Source: Gnetum montanum
Taxonomy: Eukaryota; Streptophyta; Gnetopsida; Gnetales; Gnetaceae
Length of the DNA: 64,000 nt
Assembly (NCBI GenBank): GCA_015680685.1
Contig: MNCI01023765.1
Location: 4,746 to 68,745 of the forward strand
Reading direction: 5' to 3'
In this document: piece by piece, positions 33,436-44,489 of the stretch
Position numbering within the stretch: the stretch's first letter is position 1
How the letters are laid out: each line of letters opens with the position of its first letter
Position numbers and translations under genes: made by a program
Notes under the pieces: model-generated
Told to the model about the DNA's origin: nothing
The model's input: the letters and a program-made list of their open reading frames with translations, nothing else
Database searches by the model: none

Positions 33436-34250
33436 TGATGAGCCATAATATCAGGTCCATGATATTAGATCCTACAAGTGATATTAGACATTCGATATTG
33501 GGACCTGTCTCATTGCCTATAAATAAGAGGTGAGTGCATTTGTTTTGGCAATTATTTCTTAGTCCCTTACCCAAACTCTTGTAGTTTCTCCCTTTCAAAG
33601 TTATAATTATTTCTAAGTACTCATAGTAGGAGTCATAAAGCAAATGGATCTTTGTTTGAGCATTGTGTACCTAAGCATACCTTGTGTCTGGAAATAAAGA
33701 TGAACTTTTGATAAACCTTGCAGCATTCAAAATAGCTTATTTCTTACCCTTAATTTTATTTAAAATTCTTTAATTATTTCATTAGTTAATTAATGTTGCT
33801 TTTATTGATTCGTTAATTTTCACAAGTAAGCACACTCAATACAACCACTTTGAGCATGCGTGGAACGCTTGGTAACCCAGTAACAATTAGCATTTGGTAA
33901 CCCTAGTATTGTTGCACTAGTTTAGGATGTGTACAGAAAGTGGACATGGATGTAGGTGTTAGGACTAGTTAGGACCTAGTTGATTAGTTAATTTAAATTA
34001 GTTATTCAATTAATTCACTTCTTCCCTCTTTAGCACTAGGACATAAAACATAAAAAGCATAAAAATCATATACCTCAAGTTTACTTAGCCATACAATCAT
34101 GCCATAGGAGTAAGCTTGGGAAGACAATGATCATCTAACCCATCCTTGTTCTATGAAGGTGCATAAGCACTTAGTTCTTGGAGTTTGACCAGATCACGCA
34201 TAATGCTTGTATTTGTATGGTTTAGTGTAGGGGTACCATTCCACTCATAA
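33436..34250 (+). repeat. 3' LTR of element B
   Basis: Starts TGATGAGCCATAATATC, ends CTCATAA, 815 bp, and matches the two pieces of the 5' LTR. The TATA-like CCTATAAATAAGAGG lies near 33517. It is followed by AAAAT and then directly by the resumed 640-bp spacer repeat (GTGCTCACACTTGATAAG). The polypurine tract is poor: only CATGGGGATA precedes the LTR. Confidence 0.88.
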
Positions 34251-34255
34251 AAAAT

Positions 34256-37200
34256 GTGCTCACACTTGATAAGTTACTCCAAGGGAAGGCACAACATAAG
34301 TCTTCGAATCCACGAAAGCTTATTTTCAAGATGGTATGACCATGAAACAGTCACTTGAATATCAAAACTCACGATCTGTAATGAATAATGAGGCACCAAA
34401 AAGTGCATGGAGAACAAAAGAGAGTACATCCTATTATTTCCTTAGCATGTCCAAGTGAGCTCACAAATACCAGCCATGCACTACTAAGCGATCAAATTAG
34501 TGAGAAGGTAGAGAGAGCATGCACCTGATGCTACCTTGTGGAAGTGTCAAGATCCTCTACTACCCAAGCCACACCAAATCAATGCAATTGTTCACATGAA
34601 ATCATACGATATTGTTTTTAGATGGGATCTTTTAATCCCATAGAGCCATCATAGGTGGCTCCAATCTTGCAACATCTAGAACAATCACACCTAAGTATAA
34701 AGAAATAGGCCTCACAGGATGTAGGCTTCAAAATTACCGAATTTGGTAGTAAGTGATTGCACAATCAAAAAATCCTTTCTAAAACCTAGAGACAGAGTGC
34801 CATGGAGCCAAAACAATGGATTTTTAAGACATGAGCCACAAACATTCATCTGACTAGCCCTAACCCTTGAAGAACTTACTGCCAAGGATGATCATTGACT
34901 CAAACTCAACAAGTTACTCCAAAGAAAGGTACAACGTAAGTCTTTGAATCCACAAAATCTTATTTTCAAGAAGGTACAACCATGAAAAGGTCACTCAAAT
35001 ATCAAAACCCATGATTCATAATGAATAGCAAGGCACCTGCAGGTTCATGGAGAACAAGAGAGACTACATCCTCTTTGATCCTTGGCTTGTTCAAGTGAAA
35101 TTGCCACTACCACCCATGCACTAATAAGTGATTGAATTGGTGATAAAGTAGAGAAAGCATGCACTATATGCTACCCCGTGGGGGCGTTGAGATGCTCTGC
35201 TACCTCAACCACACCAAATCAATGTAACTATTTACATGAAATCATACGATATCATTTTTAGAGGGGATCTTTCAATCCCGTAGTACCATCAGTAGTGGCT
35301 CCAATCTCGCAACATCCTGGAAAATCACACCCAAGGATAAAGAAATAGGCCTCACAGGATGTAGGCTTATAGATACCTAAATTTAGTGTTAAGGGACTAC
35401 ACAACTAAAAACTCCTTTGTGAAACCCAAAGACAAAGTGTTGCATAGCCAAAACAACAAATTTTTGAGACACTAGCCTCAAACATCTATCCAACTACTCC
35501 TAACTCTTGGAGAACTTACTGTCGAGGATGAGCATGTGCTCAAACTCGATAAGTTCCTCTAAAGGAAGGCACATTGTAAGTCTTTGAATCCATGAAAGCT
35601 TATTTTCAAGATGGTACAACCATGAAACAGTCACTAAAATATTAGAACCCATGATCTACAATGAATAGTGAGGCAACTGCAAGTGCATGGAGAAGAAGAG
35701 AGACTACGTCCTCTTCAATCCTTGGCTCATGCAAGTGAACTCGCCACTACCATCCATGTTCTACTAGGCGATTGAGTCAATGATAAGGTAGAGAGAGCAT
35801 GCACCTAATGCTACGCTGTGGGGATGTCTACATGCTCTACTACCTCAACCACACTAAATCAATGCAACCATTCACATGAAATCATACGATATCATTTTCA
35901 GATGGGATCTTTCAATCTCATAGAGCCATCATAGGTGGCTCCAATCTCACAACATCCAAAACAATCATACCTAAGGATAAAGAAATAAGCCTCATAAGGT
36001 GTAGGCTTCTAGATTCCTAAATTCAACATTAAGTGACTGCACAACTGAAAACTCCTTCGTGAAACCTAGAGATAGAGTGTCGTGTAGCCAAAACAACAAA
36101 TTTTTGAGACATGAGCTTCAAACATCTATTCAATTACTCTTAACCCTTGGATAACTTACTTCTGATGATGAGCATGCACTTAAACACAACAAGTTACTCC
36201 AAAGGAAGCACAACATAAGTCTTTGAATCCATGAAAGCTTATTTTTGAGATGGTAAGACCATGAAACAGTCACCCAAATATTAGAATCCACAATCCACAA
36301 TGAACAGTGAGTCACCTGCAAGTTCATGGAGAACAAAAGAAACTATGTCATCTTTGATCCTTAGCTCGTGCAAGTGAACTCACCACTACCACCCATGTGT
36401 TACTAACTGATCGAATTGGTGATAAAGTAGAGAAAGAATGCATCAGATGCTACCCTCATGGGGGCATCTAGATGTTCTACTACCTCAACCACAACAAATC
36501 AATCCAACCATTCACACGAAATCAACCAATATCATTTTCAGAGGGGATTTTTCAATCCTATAGTGCCATCAGTAGTGGCTTCAATCTCGTAACATACACA
36601 ACAATCACACCCAAGGATAAAGAAATAGGTCTCATAGGATGTAGGGTTCCAAATACTCAAATTTGGCTTTAAGGGAACACACAACTGAAAAATATTTTGT
36701 GAAACCCAAAGATAGAGTGTCGCATAACCAAAACAATGGATTTTCAAGACATGAGCCTAAAACATTTGTCCTACTATTCCTAAGCTTTGGAGAACTTACT
36801 ACCAAGGATGAGTATACACTCAAACTCACCAAGTTACTCCAAATGAAGATACAATGTAAGTCTTTGAATCCACAAAATCTTATTTTCAAGATGGTACGAC
36901 CATGAAACGATCAACCAAATATTAGAACCCATGATCCACAATGAATAGTGAGGCACTTGCAAGTGCATGGAGAATAAGAGAGACTATGCCCTCTTTGATC
37001 CTTGACTCATGCAAGTGAACTCACCACTACCACCCATGCACTATTAAGTGATCAAATTAGTGATAGGGCAAAGAGAGCATGCACCTGATGCTACCCCGTG
37101 GGGGCATCTAGATGCTCTACTACCTCAACCACACCAAATCAATGCAACTGTTCACATGAAATCATATGATATCATTTTCATAGGGGATATTTCAATCCCA

Positions 37201-37858
37201 TAGTACCATCAATAGTGGCTCCAATCCAACAACATCTTGGACAATCACACCTAAGGATAAAGAAATAGGCCTCATATGATGTAGGCCTTTAGATACCTGA
37301 ATTCAATGTTAAGTGACCAAACAATTGAAAACTCCTTCATGAAACCTAGAGACAAGAGCGTCATGTACCCAAAATAGTAGATTTTCAAGACATGAGCCTC
37401 AAACATCCATTTGACTACTCCTAACCCTTGAAGAACTTACTATCAAGGATGAGCATGCACTCAAACTTGACAAGTTACTCCAAAGGAAGGAACAATGTAA
37501 GTCTTTGAATCCATGAAATCTTATTTTTGAGATGGTACCAACCCTAAATGGTCACTCAAATATTAGAATCCATGATTTGTAATGAATAGCGAGGCACCTG
37601 CAAGTGCATGGAGAACAAGAGAGACTACATCATGCTCATTCCTTGGCTCATGCAAGTGAACTCACCACTACCACTAATGCACTATTAAATGATCAAATTG
37701 GTGATAAGGTAGAGAGAGCATGCACCTAATGCTACCTCATGGGGGCATCCAGATTCTTTGCTACCTCAACCACACCAAATCAATGCAGTCATTCACATGA
37801 AATCATCTAATATCATTTTTAAAGAGGATCCTTCAATCACGTAGAGCCATCAATATTG
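34256..37858 (-). repeat. ~640-bp rDNA spacer tandem repeats, second segment
   Basis: Anchors (GTGATAAGG-AGAG type) lie near 34499, 35143, 35780, 36418, 37059 and 37700, spacing 637-644 bp. It continues the array broken at 12527. With both parts, about eleven anchors are counted. The last unit ends near GAGCCATCAATATTGAT at 37858. The frames at 36130-36905 are repeat by-products that also appear at 12349-12621 in similar form. Confidence 0.92.
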
Positions 37859-38470
37859 ATGTCCCATCCACTCAATGTGTTCATCTTGGAAATAGGCTTC
37901 TAAAATATGTGCAAGAATGTTTAGGACAATTACAGTGCAAGCTAGCCAACTTGCTTCTTTGGGATCCTAGGATTTCTAGGCAACCAACCCCATAGAACAT
38001 GATTGCAATGCTACAAGCCTTTTATCTCAAATCGTAAACATGGACACCACCTTCTCTAGGGTTATCCTTCTTTGCAACAAGGCTTGTGTGTCACGGAAAT
38101 GGACAACAAGGCCATGATATCATAGGCAAGGAAAGACATCCTTGGGGAAGAAAGCCATGTATCACTCTATCCCTATGATCGGTCATCAACTCTACCTCCC
38201 CCTATATATGTTGATTGAACTAGTTTCATCCATACTGTCATACATCCCTATAACTTTGGTTGCAAAGGACTAACTAAAGGAGAGTTCTCTCATGTACCTA
38301 ACATGAAACACCTCTGAAGAGAGCACTCTCACATATGTAATGCAAGAAATTTCTCTCTATGGAAGCACATCACATAGCTACATTGGCAAGAGTGCTCTAC
38401 AAAGAGCACCTCACATAGCTACGGTGGCAAGAGTGCTCTACAAAAAAAACCTCATGCAGTGATTCTGAGA
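37859..38470 (-). other. Unique spacer segment next to a promoter-like site
   Basis: About 330 bp of non-repeated sequence (37859-38190) leads to a polymerase I-like motif at 38195-38208. It is then followed by short repeats of 'AGAGTGCTCTACAAAGAGCACC' type halves and 'CCTCACATAGCTAC' up to 38470. No coding sequence is seen. In transcription direction (minus) the unique part lies just downstream of the motif. Confidence 0.5.
38195..38208 (-). promoter_or_regulatory. RNA polymerase I core-promoter-like site
   Basis: Reads TATATAGGGGGAGG on the minus strand, agreeing with the plant rDNA initiation consensus TATATA(R)GGGGG. It faces the 18S at 7784, with only the 640-bp and 230-bp repeats and the inserted elements between, and is the copy closest to that gene. 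It may be the gene promoter or a spacer promoter. No transcription evidence is available. Confidence 0.55.
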
Positions 38471-38954
38471 GCACTCTTCCTAGGAGCTCCTCACACTACG
38501 TATGTGGTATTGTTTCCTCCAAGAGCATCCTCCCTGAGAGCATGTTGCACTGCGCATCTGAGAGAGCTCTCCATGAGAGCACACTCATTGAGAGCACTTT
38601 CCCTAAGGGAGCCTTCCCTAGGATCAGTCTCCCTGAGGGAACGCTTAGGAAGGAAAATCCTCTTAAAACGTGTTCTCTTTGAGAGCGACTTCCTTGAGGC
38701 ATACCCACGAATGCCATGGACGCACTCATAATCACCCCCAAACGTGCGATCATGATAGCCTAGGATGCACTTAGCATCACCTAAAAGTGCATCCGTTAAG
38801 GCCAAGATTGTACTCAGCATCATCCAAAAGTGCATCCCTGATGGCCTAAGATGCACTTTTCTTCTCCTACAAGTGCATCCCAAGGGAGTTAGCCTACCTC
38901 CTTCTATATATGTTGATTGTGCCAGCTTTAGCCAAACCATCCCGCATCCTTATA
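38471..38954. repeat. Conserved spacer module, copy 1
   Basis: Shares with 40190-40671 and 44000-44489 the order GAGAGAGCTCTCCATGAGAG, then GAGGAAAATCCTC, CATACCCACGAA, CCATGGA, repeated 'AAAAGTGCATCC' phrases, and a promoter-like motif at 38892-38912 (here damaged: CCTCCTTCTATATATG). It then enters the 15-bp array. Frames such as 38459-38731, 38491-38940 and 38765-39145 partly overlap it and are repeat by-products. Confidence 0.7.
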
Positions 38955-40058
38955 AATTTGTTCTTCAAGAGGGCATTCTTAGGAAGAGCACTCTTAGAGA
39001 GAGAGCACCAAGTAAGGGCTCCATCAAGGAAAATGCTCTCAAAGAGGTTCCCTTCAAGAAGGGTTCTCTTGGGGAGGGTTCTCTCAGTGAGAACACTATC
39101 AGGGAGGGCACTCTAATGGAGGATACTCTCAGTGAAACACTCTAATAGAGGGCGCTCTCAATGAGAATGCTCTCATAGAGGGCACTCTCTAGGAAAACAC
39201 TCTCACATGTGTAGCACAAGGCACTCTTAGGGATAGTGCACTTAGCAAGAACACTCTCAAGAAAGCTACTTTAATTGAGGGCACTCTCTGAGTGAATGCT
39301 CTCAATGAGGATGCTCACAAGGAGAACACTCACACACACGTAGCACAAGGTGCTCTCACAAAGGGTGATCTCAAGGAAAATTTTCTAAAGGACACTACTC
39401 TAATGGAGGGTGCTCTCATGGAGAATGCTCTCTGGGATGGCGCTCTTAAGGAGGCTTCTCTCGGAGACGGTGTCCTTAGTGAGGTTGTTCTTAGGGAGGG
39501 CACTCTCATGGAGGGTGCTCTCCAAGAGAACACTCCCAATGAAGGTGTTATTAAGAAGAACATTCTCAAGTGCATAGTGCAAGGCACTCTTAGGGATGCC
39601 ACTCTAATAGAGGGCACTCTGAGGGAGAACACTCTCAAGAAGGGTTCTTTGATGGAGGGCACTCTATGAGAGAACACTCTCAATGAGAGTGCCCTTTAGG
39701 AGAACACTCTCACATGCATAATGCAAGGTGCTCTCGAGGATAACACTCTCAGGGAAGCTAATCTAATGGAGGGCTATATTAGGAAGGGTGCTCTCTAGGA
39801 GAACACTCTCAAGGAGGGCACTCTAATGAAGGGTGCTCTTAGGAAGAACTCTCTTTGGAAGGTCCTCTTAGGGATGAAATCCTCAAGAAGACTACTCTCA
39901 AAGAGGGCACTCTCAAGTAGGGAATCCTTAGGAACATCACTCTTATGGAGGAAATTCTCAAGGAGGACACTCTTAGGAAGGGCTCTCTTCGAGGGTGCCC
40001 TCCCTGAGACCATCCTACACGAGCATGTTCTCCTTGAGAGGGTCCTCCTAGAGATCAA
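38955..40058. repeat. 15-bp modular array, block 1
   Basis: A 15-bp module of the form AAGGAGAACACTCTC or AGGGAGGGCACTCTC is repeated with substitutions. A 24-27 bp marker, CACATGCATAGCGCAAGG, intervenes every 100-250 bp. The period is a multiple of three, so several frames stay open and encode five-residue periodic peptides (ENTLK, LRVPS). These are artefacts, not genes. Confidence 0.9.
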
Positions 40059-40106
40059 AATTTATAAGGGTGTAGGATGGTTTGGCTGAAACTAACCCAA
40101 TCAACA

Positions 40107-40120
40107 TATATGAGGAGAGG
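40107..40120 (+). promoter_or_regulatory. Promoter-like motif in reverse orientation, copy at 40.1 kb
   Basis: Plus-strand TATATGAGGAGAGG preceded by CAATCAACA, the mirror of the minus-strand copies. One mismatch interrupts the G run. It faces the minus-strand motif at 40608-40621. Confidence 0.4.
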
Positions 40121-40607
40121 TAGCATTCTCCCTATGAGCACCACACAATGCTCCTCATGGGATTACCTCACATAGCTACATAGGAAATAGTGCTTTGCAA
40201 AGAGTGCCTCACACATGTTAGTGTTTCCTTTTGGAGTATCCTCCTTGAGAGTCCATTGTGATATGCATCTAAGAGAGCTCTCCATGAGAGCACCCTCATT
40301 GAGAGCACTTTTCCTAAGGGAGTCTTCCTTAGGAGCATTCTCCCTGAGGGCACACTTAGGGAGGAAAATTCTCTTAAAAAATGTTCTCTATGAGAGGGTC
40401 TTCCCTAAGGCATACCCACGAAGGCCATGGATTCACTCATAATCACACCCGAACATGCACTCATGATAGCCTAGGACACACTCCACATCACCTAAAAGTG
40501 CATAAATTAAGGCCAAGATTACACTCAGCATCATCCAAAAGTTCATCCATGATGTCCTAGGACACACTCTACTTCTCTTGAAAGTGTATCCCAGGGGATT
40601 TGGCCTA

Positions 40608-40621
40608 CCTCCCCCTATATA
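40608..40621 (-). promoter_or_regulatory. RNA polymerase I core-promoter-like site
   Basis: Minus strand TATATAGGGGGAGG, identical to the sites at 38195 and 44426. Upstream (minus) is the conserved GGTTTGGCTAAACCTAG-like segment and ATTTATAAGGATGTAGGATG. Confidence 0.55.
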
Positions 40622-40671
40622 TGTTAATTATGCTAGGTTTAGCCAAACCATCCTACATCCTTATAAATTTG

Positions 40672-43600
40672 GTCTCCAAGAGGGCATTCTTAGGAAGAGT
40701 GCTCTTAGAGAGAGAGCACCAAGTAAGGGTTCCCTCAAGGAAAATGCTCTCAAAGATGGCCCCCTAAGGGAGGGTTCTCTCAGGGAGGGCACTCTTAGCA
40801 AGAACGCTCTAGGGAGGATGCTCTAACGAAGGGCACTCTTAGCAAGAATGCTCTAATAAAGGATGCTCTTAGAGAGAAAGCTTTTAGGGATGGAACTTTC
40901 CATGAGAATGCTCTCGAAAAGGGCACTCTCAAGGAGAACACTCTCACGTATGTACCACAAGGCACTCTCATGGATGGTTTACTTAGAGAGAACTCCCTCA
41001 AGAAGGTTTCTCTAACAGAGGGTGCTCTTCAAGAGAACGCTCTTAACAAGGATGCTCTCAGGGAGAACACTCTCACATGCATAGTGCAAGGCACTCTTAG
41101 GGATGGTGATCTTAAGGAGAACACTCTCAAGGAGGCTAATCTAGTAGAGGGCACTCTCATGGAGAATGCTCTCAGGTAGGGCACTCTTAAGGAGGAAACT
41201 ATCAAAGAGGGCATGCTCAGTGAGGCCATTCTCAAGGAGGGTACTCTCATGAAGGGCACTCGTTGAGAGAATGCTCTCAATGAGGGCACTCTCAAGGAGA
41301 ACATTCTCATGTATGTAGTGCAAGGTGATCTTAGGGAGAACGCTCCCATGGAGGGTACTCTGAAAGATAATTCTCTTAGGGAGGCCGCTCTAATGTAGGG
41401 TGCTCTTTGGGACAATGCTCTCATGGAGGGCACTCTCTAAGAGAACGCTCTCAATGAAGGTGCTCTCGAGGATAACACTTTCACATGTGTAGCACAAGGT
41501 ACCCTCATGGAGAATGCTTTGAGGGAGCACGCTCTCAAGAAGAGCACTCTTAGGGATGCTACTCTAATGAAGGGTGCTCTTAGGGAGAATTCTCTCAGAA
41601 AGCATGATCTAAAGGAGGGCACTCTATGAGAGAAAACTCTCAATGAGGGATCTCTTGAGGAGAACACTCTCACATGCATACTGCAAGGCACTCTCAGAGA
41701 GAATTCTCTTAGAGAGGCTACTTTAATAGAGGGTACTCTCAGCAAGGGCACTCTCATGGAGGCCTCTCTAATGGAGGACACTCTTAGGGAGAATTCTCTC
41801 AAGAAGGGTGCTCTCATGGAAGGTGTCCTTAGGGAGGGTGCTCTACAAGAGAATGCTCTAAATGAGGGAGCACTTGAGGAGAGCACTCTCACATATGTAG
41901 CAGAAGGTGCTCTTAGGGAGAACTCTTTGAGAGATGCCACTCTCAAGAAGAGCTCTCTTTGGAAGGGCACCCTCCAAAAGGGAACTCTCAATGATGGTTC
42001 TCTCAAGAAGAACACTCTCACATGTGTAGTGCAAGGTGCTCTCAAGGAGAACACTCTTCAAAAGGCTACTCTAACTAAGGGTTCTCTCAAGGAGAATGCT
42101 CTTAGGGAGGGTGCTCCCAAGGAGGGCACTCTTAGAGGGAATGCTCTCAATGAGGGTAGTATAGGAAGAACACTCCCAACAAGGGCACTCTCAAGGAGAA
42201 TGCTCTTTGGAAGGCTTCACTAATAGAGGGCACTATTAAGGAGAACATGCTCGAGGAGCGTACTGTCATGGAGAATCCTCTTAAGGCGGATGCTCTTATG
42301 GAGAATGTTCTTGAGGAGGGCATCCCCAGGGACACCACTCTCAAGGAGGGCATTCTCATGGAGGGTGCTCATAAGGAGCGAACTCTTTGAGAGAACACTC
42401 TCAATGAGGGCACTCTTGAGGAGACACGCTCACATGCATAGCACAAGGTTCTTTCATGGAAAATGCCCTAATGGAGGGCACTCCTAAGGATAATGCTCTC
42501 ATGGAGCTGCTCTAATGGAGGGTGCTCTCAAGGAGAATACTCTAGGGGAGGGCACTCTCAGGGAGGGCACTCTTTGAGAGAACACTCTCAACAAGGGCTC
42601 TCTAAGGAGAATGCTCCCAAAGAGGGCACTCTCAGGGAGGGAACTCTTTGAGAGAATGCTTTCAATGAGGGATCTCATGGGAGAATGCTCCTAGGGAGGG
42701 CACTCTTGAGGAGGGCATCCTCAAGGATGGAACTCTTTGAGAGAATGCTCTCAAAAAGGGTGTTCTGTAGGAGAACACTCTCATGTGCATAGCACAAGGT
42801 GCTCCCATAGACAACGCCCTTAGGGAGGGAACTCTGTAGGAGAATGCTCTCAAGGAGGCTACTCTAATGAAGGGTGCTCTTAGAAAGAATACCCTCAAGG
42901 ATGGAATTCTTAGTGAGGGAACTCTTGAAGAGAATGCTCTCATGTGTGTAGCACAAGGTGCTCTTAGGGAGAATGCTACCAAGGGTGGAACTCTCAAGGA
43001 GAATGCTCTCAGGGAGGATGCTCTAATAGAGGGAACTCTCTAGGAAAATTTTGTTGGGGAGGGTGCCTTAAGGGAGGGTGCTCTCCAAGAGAATGCTCTC
43101 AGTGAGTGTGCTCTCAAGGAGAACACTCCTAGGGAAACTACTCTAATAGAGGGCACTCTTAGGGAGAATGCTATCAGGGAGGGAACTCTAACAAAGGGCA
43201 CTATACAAGAGAATGCTCTCAACGAGGGTGCTCTTGAGGAGAACACTCTCACATGCGTAGCACAAGGCATTCTCAAGGAGAATTCTCTTAGGGAGGCCCC
43301 TCTAATAGAAGGTTCTCTTAGGAAGGATTCTCTCACGGAGAATGCTCTCAAGGAGGATGCTCTCAGGGAGGGCATCCTCATGGAGATTAGTCTTAGGGAG
43401 TGCAGTCTCAAGGAGAATGCTCTAAGGGAGGCCACTCTTAGGGAGAGCATTCTCTAGGAGGGCACCCTCTGAGAGGAAACTCTCAATGAGGGCACTCTCA
43501 AGGAGAAAACTCTCACATGGGTAGCGCAAGGTGCTCTCAAGGAGAACACTCTCTAAAATGCTAGTCTAATGGAGGGCACTCTCAAGGAGAACACTCTCAG

Positions 43601-43812
43601 GGAGGGCACCCTTCCTAAGAGTACCCTCCTTAAGAAATCCCTCCCTTAGAGAGTAACCTCCGTAAGAACACCCTCCTTGAGAGCATTCTCCATGATAACT
43701 CTTCCTAAGTACATTATCCTTGATAGCACCCTCCCTAGGAGAGTTCTCTCTGAGGACACCCTCCTTGAGAACACCCTACATGAGCACATTCTTCCTAAGA
43801 GGGCCCTACCAG
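40672..43812. repeat. 15-bp modular array, block 2
   Basis: More than 3 kb of the CTCTC-ending 15-bp modules with the ACATGCATAGTGCAAGG marker near 40950, 41078, 41487, 41670, 41890, 42026, 42430, 42785, 42945 and 43250. Long periodic frames on both strands (for example 41437-42054 minus and 41756-42223 plus) arise from the period. No real gene. Confidence 0.92.
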
Positions 43813-43867
43813 AAAACCAAATTTATAAGGACATAGGAAAGTTTGGCTAAAAATAGGCCAATCAACA

Positions 43868-43881
43868 TATATGGGGAGAGG
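43868..43881 (+). promoter_or_regulatory. Promoter-like motif in reverse orientation, copy at 43.9 kb
   Basis: Plus strand TATATGGGGAGAGG after ATCAACA. It faces the minus-strand site at 44426-44439 across about 550 bp. Confidence 0.42.
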
Positions 43882-44425
43882 TAGTGTTCTCCCTAGGAGC
43901 ACTTCACAGTGCTCTCACAAGAGTGCTCTCCATGTGAGCACCTTGCATAGCCGCACTAGCAAGAGCGCTCTATAAAGAGAACGTCATGCAATGCTTGCAA
44001 GAGTGCTCATGGGAGCATCTCATGCTACGCACATCATAGTGTTTCCTACAAGAGTATCATCCCTAAGAGTTTGTTGCATTGTGCATCTGAGAGAGCTCTC
44101 CATGAGAGCACCCTCATTGATAGCACTTTCCTTGAGGGAGTCTTCCTTAGGAGCAAGCTACCTGAGGGCATGCTTAAGGAGGAAAATCCTCGTAAAAAGT
44201 GTTCTCTATGAGAGGTACTTCCCTAAGGCATACCCATGAAGGCCATGGATGCACTCATAATCACACCCCAATGTGCACTCATGATAGCCTAAGACACACT
44301 CAACATTACATAAAAGTGCATACATTAAGGCAAAGATTACGCTCATCATCACCCAAAAGTGCATCCACGATGGCCTAACATGCACTCTACTTCTCCTGAA
44401 AGTGCATCCCGGGGAAGTCAGCCTA

Positions 44426-44439
44426 CCTCCCCCTATATA
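44426..44439 (-). promoter_or_regulatory. RNA polymerase I core-promoter-like site
   Basis: Minus strand TATATAGGGGGAGG, a full match to the plant consensus TATATA(R)GGGGG, preceded by CACAATCAACA. Confidence 0.55.
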
Positions 44440-44489
44440 TGTTGATTGTGCCAGGCTTAGCCAAACCATCCTGAATCCTTATAAATTTG

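Larger units (their letters stand above)
12533..34250 (+). mobile_element. Element B: Athila-like Ty3/gypsy LTR retrotransposon with nested insertions
   Basis: LTRs start TGATGAG and end CTCATCA (CTCATAA at the right end). The 5' LTR is split by element C (12533-13045 plus 24004-24335); the 3' LTR is 33436-34250. The internal region has a primer site like that of Athila (24337-24354), gag from 24521, protease, reverse transcriptase, RNase H and integrase in the Ty3/gypsy order, then a ~1.8-kb non-coding 3' region and a solo LTR. Without element C and the solo LTR it would be about 9.9 kb. Removing the element and one target-site copy leaves 638 bp between the flanking repeat anchors, the array period. 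All frames carry stops and shifts. Confidence 0.88.
40059..40671. repeat. Conserved spacer module, copy 2, with convergent promoter-like motifs
   Basis: Begins with an inverted copy of the element found around 48480-48560 (ATTTATAAGGGTGTAGGATG, then ATCAACATATATG) and ends with the direct form at 40600-40670. Between them lie the CCATGGAT, 'TGCACTCATGATAGCCTAG' and 'AAGTGCATAAATTAAGG' phrases also seen at 38700-38880 and 44240-44400. Confidence 0.75.
43813..44489. repeat. Conserved spacer module, copy 3, with convergent promoter-like motifs
   Basis: Same order as copy 2: inverted ATTTATAAGGACATAGGA and ATCAACATATATGGGGAG at the left, TGAGAGAGCTCTCCATGAGAG in the middle, 'AAAAGTGCATCC' phrases, then the direct motif near 44426 and ATAAATTTGGTCTCCAAGAG at the right end. 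Confidence 0.75.

Noticed and set aside
37859-38194. Possible linked 5S rRNA gene in the spacer
   Set aside because: Searched for the 5S internal control words on both strands here and in the other unique spacer pieces. None is visible.
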